A stretch of DNA of 64,000 bases from Amoebophrya sp. A120 (lineage: Eukaryota > Sar > Dinophyceae > Syndiniales > Amoebophryaceae): positions 6,702,933 to 6,766,932 of the forward strand of contig CAJINV010000004.1 of the NCBI GenBank assembly GCA_905178155.1, given 5' to 3'. The position numbers and the translations under genes are program-made. Positions 34,401 to 42,500 of the stretch are shown here, one piece after another; within the stretch, counting starts at the first letter, position 1, and each line of letters starts with the position of its first letter. The notes beneath the pieces were generated by a model. That model made no database searches and was not told where the DNA came from. It saw nothing but the letters and a program-made list of their open reading frames with translations.

Positions 34401-35124
34401 AGGAGGAGTTCGACCTCGAAGCACTGAAAACCGCAGTCAGTGAAGCGATTGAGGCGGATGTCAAGGTAGTACAATATCGTGTGTACTAGTACGAGGACCC
34501 TGGGGAAGACGAAGAGTTTAGTACTTGGGTTTGTCATGCGAGCTGAACATCCATGCATGTTGCAAAAATGCATACCAAAACGCTTGATACTAATCCAAAA
34601 AAACACAGATCATCAGCCCGGACCTGGTATCCTCGGCCGAGGCCCGTGTGGACCTTGATGCGAGGATGGCGACTCTGGAAGAAAAAGTGACCGCGTACGA
34701 GGAACTAAAGACTGCCCTTGAGGAGCCAGTGGAGGAAGTAACGGAAGAGAGAACGAAGCAGGAAGAGCAGGCGGTGACATTGGTATTGATAAAGATTTTT
34801 TTGTCATGCATAACCTGCAGCAGGAGTTCAGATTCCAGTATTATCAATGCATAGTCGTGCTGGCCACAACTAACTGCTGGCCTATTTTTACTCTTAAGTA
34901 CGCTCCTTGTTACGTTGGTCCCTTCGAAAGAAAGAGCCAGCAAAACAAGAACCTACTTTACTTAGGTCGACGAGCTTCGCGTCGAGCTGGAGGCGGCGCA
35001 GGCCACAGTCACCAAAATCCTCCCGGTGGGGGAGACCGCGGTGCCGCTGGGCGAGCGCTGGGCAGGCCTGTCCGAGAAGGTCGGTGCGATCACTGCACCA
35101 CCAGAGGCGGGAGAGGACGAGTAG
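22487..35124 (+). CDS. Androglobin/calpain-like multidomain protein, 26 exons
   Basis: ATG 22487 to TAG 35122-35124. Removing 16 introners and 9 GT-AG introns leaves 4839 nt (1612 residues, in frame throughout). Order: acidic N-terminus; PEFDAEAIDQVNWGF; a calpain-like region with GKYVVKLFIMGKWRAVVVDD (about residue 300), SLWCQILGKAILKV and LLTGYIPVVEPL; an acidic linker; WINWTDVVDLATHFSFYE (about 595); C2-like beta-rich segments; a helical C-terminus. The paired GKW..VDD, W..IL.KA..K and LTGYIP motifs resemble the calpain domain of androglobin and calpain-7 relatives; no clear catalytic Cys-His-Asn triad is seen, so it may be non-proteolytic. Androglobins are linked to flagella elsewhere; the role here is inference. 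Exons as short as 20 nt lie between introners. The exons after 34288 could be a separate small gene, but a GT-AG junction joins them in phase. Confidence 0.6.
22779..22999. mobile_element. Introner-like intron, family B
   Basis: Imperfect direct repeat aatggag/aatggtg. Starts tatgagagtgcacaag, ends gttgtgcactgtca. Contains catgacaaat and cttgtcatgc. Confidence 0.85.
23030..23175. mobile_element. Introner-like intron, family A (orientation 1)
   Basis: Direct repeat agccg. Starts tatcctgtgcaaaagtatcg, ends ccttttgcaatgcata. Internal cattacaaat and atttgtaatgc. Confidence 0.9.
23243..23501. mobile_element. Introner-like intron, family G (single copy here)
   Basis: Direct repeat cctgg. Long inverted repeat: tatggcgttctcaaacgtta at the left, taacatttgagaatgccata at the right. 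The interior has the same catgacaaat/atttgtcatgc motif as other families. Confidence 0.85.
23557..23778 (+). other. Canonical GT-AG intron
   Basis: CTG|gtgcga..aatgcag|GCC, phase 0. AT-rich, not repeated. Confidence 0.7.
23939..24131 (+). other. Canonical GT-AG intron
   Basis: GACG|gtattc..atccag|GCGAC joins PPADG to DEAEPQP in frame. Confidence 0.8.
24374..24608 (+). other. Canonical GT-AG intron
   Basis: GCGGAG|gtatga..tctcgag|GTTCCT, phase 0, joins an acidic stretch to the Pro run before the calpain-like region. Confidence 0.75.
24918..25150 (+). other. Canonical GT-AG intron
   Basis: TTGAAG|gtaagt..accacag|GTTTCC, consensus 5' site. Lies between KAILK and VSRDFDFVPLLHLLTGY of the calpain-like region. 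Confidence 0.85.
25232..25507. mobile_element. Introner-like intron, family C
   Basis: Direct repeat gggcc. Starts tatggattgcaaaagtgtct, ends gacatatttgcagtgcata. Very similar inside to the element at 6544. Confidence 0.9.
25770..25937. mobile_element. Introner-like intron, family A (decayed)
   Basis: Direct repeat gaagc still exact. Starts tatgcattgcaaaagtac, ends acgagcacttttgcagggga; the interior has lost most family motifs, so it looks like an old copy. Confidence 0.75.
25979..26266. mobile_element. Introner-like intron, family C
   Basis: Direct repeat tgaaa. Starts tatcaaatgcaaatgtgtct, ends gatatttgcaatgcata. A family C variant with diverged interior. Confidence 0.85.
26410..26578 (+). 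other. Canonical GT-AG intron
   Basis: GAAGC|gtatta..aactacag|AGCGCGC joins KKREA to ARKAREEARIEL, a continuous charged helix. Confidence 0.8.
26654..26938. mobile_element. Introner-like intron, family D
   Basis: Direct repeat cggaa. Starts tatcctgagtgaaaacgtcc, ends ggacgtttttaaataggata. Joins SLTR to NIDGGYW. Confidence 0.9.
26959..27216. mobile_element. Introner-like intron, family C
   Basis: Direct repeat ctgga. Starts tatgaagtgcaaatatgtct, ends cacatttgcagttgata. Separated from the previous introner by a 20-nt exon. Confidence 0.85.
27297..27485. mobile_element. Introner-like intron, family A
   Basis: Direct repeat agcac. Starts tatggattgcaagagtgatc, ends gagtctcttgcaatgcata. Longer than most A copies (189 nt). 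Confidence 0.85.
27531..27855. mobile_element. Introner-like intron, family E
   Basis: Direct repeat tgctg. Starts tatcaaaaggaaaagacccc, ends ttatttttcctcgcgata. Interior has catgacaaaa and catcacaaa motifs. Confidence 0.85.
27942..28225. mobile_element. Introner-like intron, family D
   Basis: Direct repeat cccac. Starts tatcatttgtaaaaacgtcc, ends gatgcctttacacaggaga, a somewhat diverged terminus. Confidence 0.85.
28861..29126. mobile_element. Introner-like intron, family C
   Basis: Direct repeat gagc. Starts tatgcttcgcaaatatgtct, ends cgacttgcatttgata. Joins NGSE to HCFLLIED. Confidence 0.85.
29414..29568. mobile_element. Introner-like intron, family A (orientation 1)
   Basis: Direct repeat acacg. 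Starts tatcctgtgcaaaagtatcg, ends gatgcttttgtgatgcata. Confidence 0.9.
30291..30575. mobile_element. Introner-like intron, family D
   Basis: Imperfect direct repeat tcttt/tcctt. Starts tatcctgattgaaaacgtcc, ends aacgtttttactcaggata. Joins DAVS to FPHLELQGN. Confidence 0.85.
31330..31525. repeat. Short interspersed/tandem repeat of aaatctgtgctgcg type
   Basis: About nine copies of (gc)aaatctgtg(c/t)tgcg(cgc), some separated by gcagctcgccg(g/c)agacac. Lies inside the 2-kb element. Confidence 0.85.
32040..32870. repeat. Minisatellite, about 12 copies of a 69-bp unit
   Basis: The core (g)taggtcggtaggcgtgg recurs near 32083, 32153, 32226, 32296, 32364, 32438, 32505, 32573, 32642, 32709, 32778 and 32846. 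Each unit contains the palindrome cccaccaggctggtggg. It creates long shadow frames on both strands. Confidence 0.9.
33287..33552. mobile_element. Introner-like intron, family C
   Basis: Direct repeat tga. Starts tatcaaatgtaaaaatgtct, ends gatatttttacaatccata. Joins HML to KFLYDTLEK. Confidence 0.85.
33589..33873. mobile_element. Introner-like intron, family D
   Basis: Direct repeat cctga. Starts tatcctgagtaaaaacgtac, ends tacgtttttactcaggata. Very similar to 26654. Confidence 0.9.
34031..34287 (+). other. Canonical GT-AG intron
   Basis: GAATG|gtataa..tgtctag|GTATGCC gives VVEWYAALPYGE in phase. If not spliced, the gene would end at TAG 34101-34103. Confidence 0.6.
34466..34608 (+). other. 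Canonical GT-AG intron
   Basis: GTCAAG|gtagta..aacacag|ATCATC, with a branch-site-like tactaat 18-24 nt upstream of the 3' end. Confidence 0.75.
34783..34965 (+). other. Canonical GT-AG intron
   Basis: ACATTG|gtattg..tacttag|GTCGAC joins two coiled-coil segments. Confidence 0.75.
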
Positions 35125-36181
35125 GTGGGTATTTATTTGCTTCGATTATGAATAATGTGAGGCACCAGGATCTTCATATAGAAGTACACATCGAGATCGA
35201 GGAACAGATACAACAAGAACCCAAGTTAGTAGACTATTGTGTCAAGGTAAAAAACTCAAGCCAGAAAAAAAGAGTAGTACTACCCATTTGTACGAACCTT
35301 CTCCGATGAACAAGTGTGACACCGTCCTGATTCGACTCATATTATTCACCTGTATCATTTGTATCGATGAAATGTCACCTGTACAAAGGATGATTATCTT
35401 GTCGCGGAAGCACAGTCGATTCGATTTTTGCACCAGGTCACATTAGAGGACAACATCCTTTTTATTCTGAATTAGATTCGATGACACCGACGAAAAAGGA
35501 CCAAAACCAGACGATCGGCACGCTGTTGAGAATAGTATCAGAAGCTGAAACAGTAACTGCGAGTAGGTTGAGCATTTCTGGTTCTTGATGAAAGCGAGAT
35601 TTGTAAATCTGTGGGTTCTGAAAGAGCTCTTCCGCTGAAGAAGGTGCTGCATAGTAGAAAGCAGTCCTCGTAATTGGAATGGCCCTTATTTCCAGGTTCT
35701 GGATCAATGTATGAGTATGAAAATGAAATGCAGCTAGTCCTCGATCCTTGCTAGAAGTAGCTGCACTCAGATCACCCCGAAAACCAAGATCTCTGAACAA
35801 GCGGGATCCAGCAGGAGCATGATTTGACACTTCCTTCGGAACAGTTCAAGAGAAAATATAAAATTGTGTCGTGGTTCTGGTTGCGAAATCATAATCCACA
35901 AGCAAAGGCTCTTCACGGTCACAGAGACGATGATCCAGTAAAAGGTGAGAAGCAAGCTTGAAAAGAAACTCGCCTTCACCTCTGCACAAGATCTCGGAAG
36001 TGTTGTTCAGGCATTATTTTGTGCAAAGTAAACATCTTTTCAACCAATACATGACCTCGCAGCACGACGCATTCAAGTAGATTTCATTATCGATCGTTTG
36101 TTCTACTGCACCGCTGTTGAATATAACAAAGTAAGAAAAGAAAAACAACCCTCTAGCTGCAGTCAAATTTTTTCCAAAAAA
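35125..36181. other. Intergenic spacer
   Basis: AT-rich, only shadow frames, no introner families. Presumably the 3' UTR of the upstream gene and the leader of the helicase gene. Confidence 0.5.
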
Positions 36182-38992
36182 ATGGCGGAGAAGATTTCAA
36201 AGCGATCGGCCGACAGCGCCGCTGGCGCCGAGGGCGTCACGAAGAAAAAGAAGAAGCAGAAGACGGAAGCGAAGGAGGCAGTCGCGGTTGAGGAGCCAAA
36301 GGTTGCTGAAAGTGAACAAACCGCACCTGCCTCTACTACCGAGAAGAAGAAAAAGAAAAAGAAGAATAAAGACAGCAGCCCAGCTGGTACCGAGGAAACT
36401 AGCACCACCGCAACAGCCGCTGGCTCCCCAACTACGGAGGAGGAAGTAGTCGCTGCTGTTGAAGAGCCGGTCGTTGCAGAGAAAAAAAAGAAGAAAAAGA
36501 AGAGCAAAGACACGACAGGAGATGTTGATGTTGTTGAAACGGCGGAAAATAAGAAAACTGCAACAGCAGAAGTTGTAGTTCCAGCAGCAGCTTCAAAAAG
36601 TAGCCAAGCAGACCACTCTTCCCACCCCTTTTACGCGGAGCACAACATTACCGTGACTGGTTGCCCCGCCCCGAAGCCCGCCGTGAAATTTTGCGAGTCC
36701 GGTCTTCCGAAAGAGGTTGCGAATCTCTGCGAGCAGAAATTCGGGAAGGACGGCAAGCCCAGCCCGATTCAGGCGGTGGCGTGGCCGCTGATCATGGAGA
36801 AGAAGGACGTTTTCGGAATCGCGAAGACCGGTTCGGGAAAGTCCCTCGCGTTTGTGTTGCCGTATCTTGCGAAGCGGCTGCAGGAACACAAACTAGCGGT
36901 CCAGAACGGGGAAGAGAAGAAGAAGCAGAAGAAGCACCACTACCCCTCCATGGTCTGTCTCGCGCCGACCAAGGAATTGGTCCAGCAAATCGCCGAAGTG
37001 GCGGAGGAATTCACGAAGCAACTGGATTTACAGCTCACCGTCCACTGCATTATCGGTGGCGTGCCGAAATACGAACAGGTGAATAAAATTAAGAAATCCG
37101 CGTGCGATTTGGTCATCGCCACCCCCGGGAGACTCCTCGATTTGGTCGAGAACGACCAGGTTTTGAACCTATCCAAATGCGAATACTTGGTGTTGGACGA
37201 GGCCGACCGCATGTTGGACGTATCCTGAGGAAAAACGTCCCCACACCAGAGTTGTCATACAAATGTGCAATGACAGGAACATTTGTAATGCGCAGCTCCA
37301 TGAGAGGAATTTCCAATCTTGTTTTGCAATTTGTAATGCTTTAAACAGGATGTGAAAATGGCTTTCTCATGCGGCTTCTCTTGCCAATCAGCACTACACG
37401 GCAGAGGGAAATTTGTGATGCACAGCTCCCAAAACCTGGAGACTTGTGTTGCTAGATTCCCAACGCCATCTTGACTATGGGGTGGGGACGTTTTTGCTTA
37501 GGATAGGACGACGGGTTTATCCTATCCATCCGAAAAATCGCGGACTACTGCACAAACGAAGACAAACAAAAGCACCGGCAAACGGTGCTCTTCTCCGCCA
37601 CCTGGCCGATGGAGGTGAACAAGCTCGCGCGGGGCTTACTCCCCAGCAGCGAGAAGCGCGACGAAGCGGTCACGATCACGATTTTGCGGAAGGGGCAAAC
37701 GATCGACGACCCGGATAACATCAACACGGAGGATAAATTATGCATTGCAAAAGTATCGTACTAGTATGAATCGCATCACAAATTTTGCCAAGAACAAATC
37801 TGCAATTTGTCATGCTCGGCAAGGTAGCAAGTTAGATTTGTAATGCATGACAGCAATTACTACGAGTGCGATACTTTTGCACAGGATACAAATTGCAGCT
37901 AAACGACGCGATCAAGCAAAAGTTCCACATACTACCGGACGGACGGCAGAAATACGGGTTGTTGACGAAGACACTGAAGGAGAACAAGGACAAAAAAATT
38001 TTGATCTTTGGCTTGTACAAGAAGGAAGTCGCGAATTTGGAAAACTGGTTGAGGCAAGAGGGCCACAAAATCGTCGCATTGCAGGGCGACATGCTGCAGG
38101 ACAAGCGGACGAAAGCGATTGAGGATTTCAAAAAGAGTACTAGAATTGGGTTTTCTTGGTGGTTTTTGTCATGTACTGCGGATGTAGGTGGACCTACTTT
38201 GTTAAGATCCAAAGTTTTCGTGATGTACACAACAGCATGAGAAATTCTATTCATTTTTATCTATAAACACAAAAACCGTTATCTATGACAAGACTGTCAC
38301 ATAAATTGTGCTCGAGTGTACGTCCACTCACAACAGGATGAGATAACGACAGAGACTAATGTCAAGGACAAACACACAGATGATGATGATGATGATGATG
38401 ATGATGACACAAAAACCGAATTATGAAACCAAACAGACGTCTGCCGCCTTCTCGTCGCCACGGACGTCGCGGCGCGCGGCTTGGACATTAAGGACATTGA
38501 CATGGTAATCAACTACACTTTCCCCCTCACCTGCGAAGACTTCGTGCACCGCTGCGGGCGAACCGGACGGGCGGGCAGGACCGGACAGGCAATTACGTTT
38601 TTCAACACAACGGGGGAGCACAAAGAACGGGAGCACTGTATTGCTATTGATTTTGGCGTTTTTTTTGGCTGAAAAATTTACGAAATCCAAATCGGCTTGC
38701 CACAAGCGTGTTCTGATGCGGCGCAAACATCAATAATGATGAAATGCAATAGGAGGTTAGTAAGTATTCTCATTTTGAATAATTGCAAAACACAGGCTTC
38801 GACATCATCCGCCTGTTGGAAGGCGCGAAGCAGCCGGTGCCGGATGAATTGAAGAAACTGAACGCCAACACTTTCACAGCGACGAAGAAAAAATCGCACG
38901 GTATGTACGGAGATTTTTTCAAATCAGCCGAGGAAATGGAAAAGTTGAGCAAGAAAAAGGTCCAGATGAGCTTTGACTCCGACTCGGACTAG
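36182..38992 (+). CDS. DBP3: DEAD-box RNA helicase, DBP3 type
   Basis: ATG 36182; exons 36182-37220, 37511-37738, 37894-38136, 38437-38637 and 38796-38992 sum to 1908 nt (635 residues). The Lys-rich, low-complexity N-terminus (KKKKK blocks) fits a nucleolar protein. Motifs in order: Q-motif [10 protein letters not shown], motif I AKTGSGKS (Ser where Thr is usual), [22 protein letters not shown] in [36 protein letters not shown]. The tail [25 protein letters not shown] matches the Dbp3 family rather than Dbp2 relatives. In yeast, Dbp3 helps pre-rRNA cleavage during 60S ribosome assembly. Two introners and two GT-AG introns; introner D cuts directly after DEADRMLD. Confidence 0.88.
37221..37510. 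mobile_element. Introner-like intron, family D (opposite orientation)
   Basis: Direct repeat ggacg. Starts tatcctgaggaaaaacgtcc, ends gggacgtttttgcttaggat. The interior order is reversed relative to 26654. Here a GT..AG cut would also keep the frame. Confidence 0.9.
37739..37893. mobile_element. Introner-like intron, family A (orientation 2)
   Basis: Direct repeat aaat. Starts tatgcattgcaaaagtatcg, ends gatacttttgcacaggata. Joins NINTEDK to LQLNDAIKQ. Confidence 0.9.
38137..38436 (+). other. Canonical GT-AG intron with GAT microsatellite
   Basis: AAAAAGA|gtacta..ccaaacag|ACGTCTGC restores [13 protein letters not shown], matching the family. Contains about nine GAT units near 38379-38406. 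Confidence 0.8.
38638..38795 (+). other. Canonical GT-AG intron
   Basis: GAGCACT|gtattg..aacacag|GCTTCGAC joins KEREH to [16 protein letters not shown]. Confidence 0.85.
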
Positions 38993-39586
38993 AATAAAAG
39001 CGCAGTTGGAGGTTCTTCTTAATCCGAAGACGATAAAGCTTCACTACAAGTGGTTCGACATTATTTTGTAATGGAACGATGTATGAAGTAACTGGCACAT
39101 GAGCAAGTGATTCCACCGTGAATTATCGCAGCACATCAAGATGAACCAAGAAGCGAAAGTCACAGGAACGCTAGCGCACGCAGTTTTTCGATCATAGCAG
39201 TACGTGCATAGAAAATTTACTGAACGGAGAGCGTTCGCGCTCCTGCTTCCAGGAGCTAAGGCTGCATGCACGACACAGAATTTTTGTCGTGTTGCGCCGA
39301 ACTTTGAATAGAAGGCAGTCGTGTTCTGTTCTTGATGCTGAACTGCGATGAAATCGAGGGGCATGAGAACAACGACGAGAACGGCCGGTTTGATGCGTGA
39401 GCGCTTCAACATCTGAGAGATGATCTTTCCCGTTTTTTTCTTTTCGTATCTTTCTGCGTGATAGATTTTGTGCTTCATTGCTGCAGATAGAGGATCTCTC
39501 AAAATGGATTCGGATGTGACCTGAACGATGAAGCCGCGGTGAGTTCCTGTTCCAGCGTGGTTGTCCACCGCAGCGAAGGGGCAACC
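38993..39586. other. Intergenic spacer
   Basis: No gene or introner element seen. Minus-strand frames here lack recognisable content. Confidence 0.5.
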
Positions 39587-42500
39587 ATGCTGCGAGGAGG
39601 TTGGCGGGCGCTGGTCCTGGTGTGGGTCGCGGGCTTCAGTAGAGATATTGGACAAGAAGCCTCAGCGCTTTCATTGCAGAGGAGGCTGCAGCATTTTCGC
39701 GATCAGAAAGTAGAGCTAGGCGTGGTCCAGGGCCGGTCTAGTGTGCGCTTGCAGACGAGTAGAAGAACTTTTCGACGGCGCCAGAACACCCTGCTCACAG
39801 ACAACGCTACCGCAAGTTCGACCGCAGCAAGTTCTACCCCGGATCCGACCGTCTGCGAGAACATCCACGCCCCGGCAAACGCGGCGACCTTTACCTGTGG
39901 CTCGACTTTGAAAGCGGGAACCTCTTGCTCCGACTTCACGTGCGCAGCCGGGTTTGAAAAAGTAAGCGCCTTCACCTGCGGATCATCTGGAGCCAACGGA
40001 GAGGCCACGGGGTTGTCCACACGGGGGCAGTGCAAGAGAAAGTTTTGCCCGGCCGCGGCAATCGTCAGTGCGCTCGGGAAAATCGAGAATGCGAACAGCA
40101 CGATCGTGGAAATAAATAAATCTTCTTCCAGCATCAAAGGGTCCTTCTCGTCTTGTGACACGAAAAACCCGCTAGCCGCTGGCCAGACTTGCGACCCGGT
40201 GTGCAACACGGGCTTCGTCGCGACGGGCAGCTTGACGTGCAATCCCGCTTCTCTGCAACTTGAAGGGCCGGCGGGCTTGAAATGCGTGACTGCGATGAAG
40301 CAGGATGTTGAACAAGGGAGCAAGCAGAACTGCAGCAGTCTCGTTCTCCCCCTGCATATGAGAGTGCACAACTCCCCCTCCCCTCATTTGAAGGGCATAA
40401 GCAGCAACACAAGTGCTGGCATAAAGCAGCTTTTGCATGAGAAATTTGCGCCCGATTCTAGTGGTGTTTTGGCTTCCATAACCTGTCATGCAAGCAGTGC
40501 CAAAGGGAAAAGGCTCGAACTCGATTTGGTATTTCGCATGACAAATGAGGGAGAGAGGGGGTTGTGCACTCTCATGCTGCATGCGAAGAGCTCGGAGTGT
40601 GGGTCGTTGAAACCCGGGGAGTCCTGCGACAAATTTTCCTGCAACACCGGGTTTACGAAGAGCGGAAAATTCGTTTGCTCAGCGGTCGATGCCAACAACG
40701 TGACCAGCCTGCTGGAAGTCGGCAGATGCGAAAAAACTACCTGCAGAGTATTGTCGGAGGGAGGCGCAGCTGATGAAACCACTGACCTGATCAAATCCTT
40801 ATCAACCGCCATCCCGCAAATATCCCTCCCCTTTCTAAACACCTCCTTCTCCAACAACGCCGTCCGCCTCTTTGCCAACGAATCACTCGAGCTGGAATGC
40901 AACCCGGGGTACAAATCCACCGGCAGTCTGAAGTATCCTGTGCAAAAGTATCGCACTGATACGAATTGCAGTTATGCATGACAAATGTTCTTTCCAAGGT
41001 AAAACAGCATGACAAATTCAATTTTTCAGGCTGAGAAAATTTGTAATGCAATTGATACTAGTACGATACTTCTGCAATGCATATGAAGTGCGGGGCTGAT
41101 GGGAAAATCTTTGAAAAGCCAAGTTGCGTTCGGCTCAACTGCAGTTCTTTTACCACTCTTAATGCGACAAAATCCTGCGGTGTTCTCTCCTCAAACCAAA
41201 CCTGCAGCGATTTCACGTGCTCCACCGGCTTCACCCCTTCTGGTCAGTACCAGTGTGCCAGTGATGCGACGCACTTGATCACGCTTGGCTCCTGCAGTCG
41301 GAATTTCTGTCCGATGATCCCGAAGCCGAACAACAGCGTCAGTTGGAACACCACTGGTAAAAAGCTCGCCGCGGGAATGACGAAACGGCTGCAGTGCGCG
41401 GTCGGTTACAAAGCCAAAGGGAAATTCGTTTGCAACAGTGAGGGCAACAACATCACGGAAATGGCCTCCTGCGAACGGCAGTACTGCCAGGGGATTGTCC
41501 CGCCCGCGAACGCACTGAATTTCTGGTGTCAGATATTGCAATGAAAAATGCCCCCACCCCCGAACTTGTAAGCATTTGTATTGCAAACCTTTCGAAATGA
41601 AACACTCGCCCTCTTGCATGTATCAGCATCACAGATTTCCAATCGTGAATAGCAAAAATTTGTATTGCAAAAGATCCCAGCAAAAGCGGCGCTTGTCATG
41701 CAAGCGCTGCGACACACGCCTAGACTCTGCATCACAAAGATTCATACTCCTTTTATGCATGACAAAAACCTTTCATTTGGAAACTTTGCATCACAAATTA
41801 TTGCAATTTCAGGGGTGGGGGGCACTTTTCACTGTAATATCAGACCATACCCAGCGGGGAGAATTGTACCCTGACCTGTGCGGAGGGATACATGCCATCT
41901 AGTACAGGAGCAAATGTCGCGAATGGAACTACATCTTCGAGCAATCTTTTCGTCTGTAACAAAGACGCGACCAACGTCACTACCGTTCCGACCTGCGTTA
42001 TCGCAAGAAAAAAGTGTTACAGGAGTTGCATTGTGTTGCAGGCCAAGCAAGACAGACCAGCTCTTTGATGCCGGATATGCATAGGAGCTTCGTTTCATAG
42101 GCGTTTTCCCTTAGGATTTCTGCATTGCAATTTTTCTCTCTCATGCAGAGAAATTTGTGTTGGTGAATTGACAACAAATGTTTAACTGTAAAACTTTTTT
42201 CGTGGGATATGCGTGAGGAAGCAATTATCCGCCATCCCGCCAGAAAACGCCGCGCTCCCCTTCCCCTGCGCGTCTGTTTCTTCGAACGCAACGTGTCAAC
42301 ACCAGTGCAATCTCGGGTACGCCGTGGTTGGGAAATTCACGGTAAATTCCGACGGGTCGAATTTCACGGAACAGGGGTCCTGCTTGCGGAAAACCTGCGC
42401 GAACTTGACATCCCCCGCCAACGCGACGAATTTTAACTGCCAGCAAATCAACAGCGGCGAGGCGTGCAACATCACCTGCATCACAGGTTTCGACGCGATC

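Noticed and set aside
34271-35124. Separate small coiled-coil gene
   Set aside because: Possible, but a phase-correct GT-AG intron (34031-34287) joins it to the upstream gene, so I kept one gene model.
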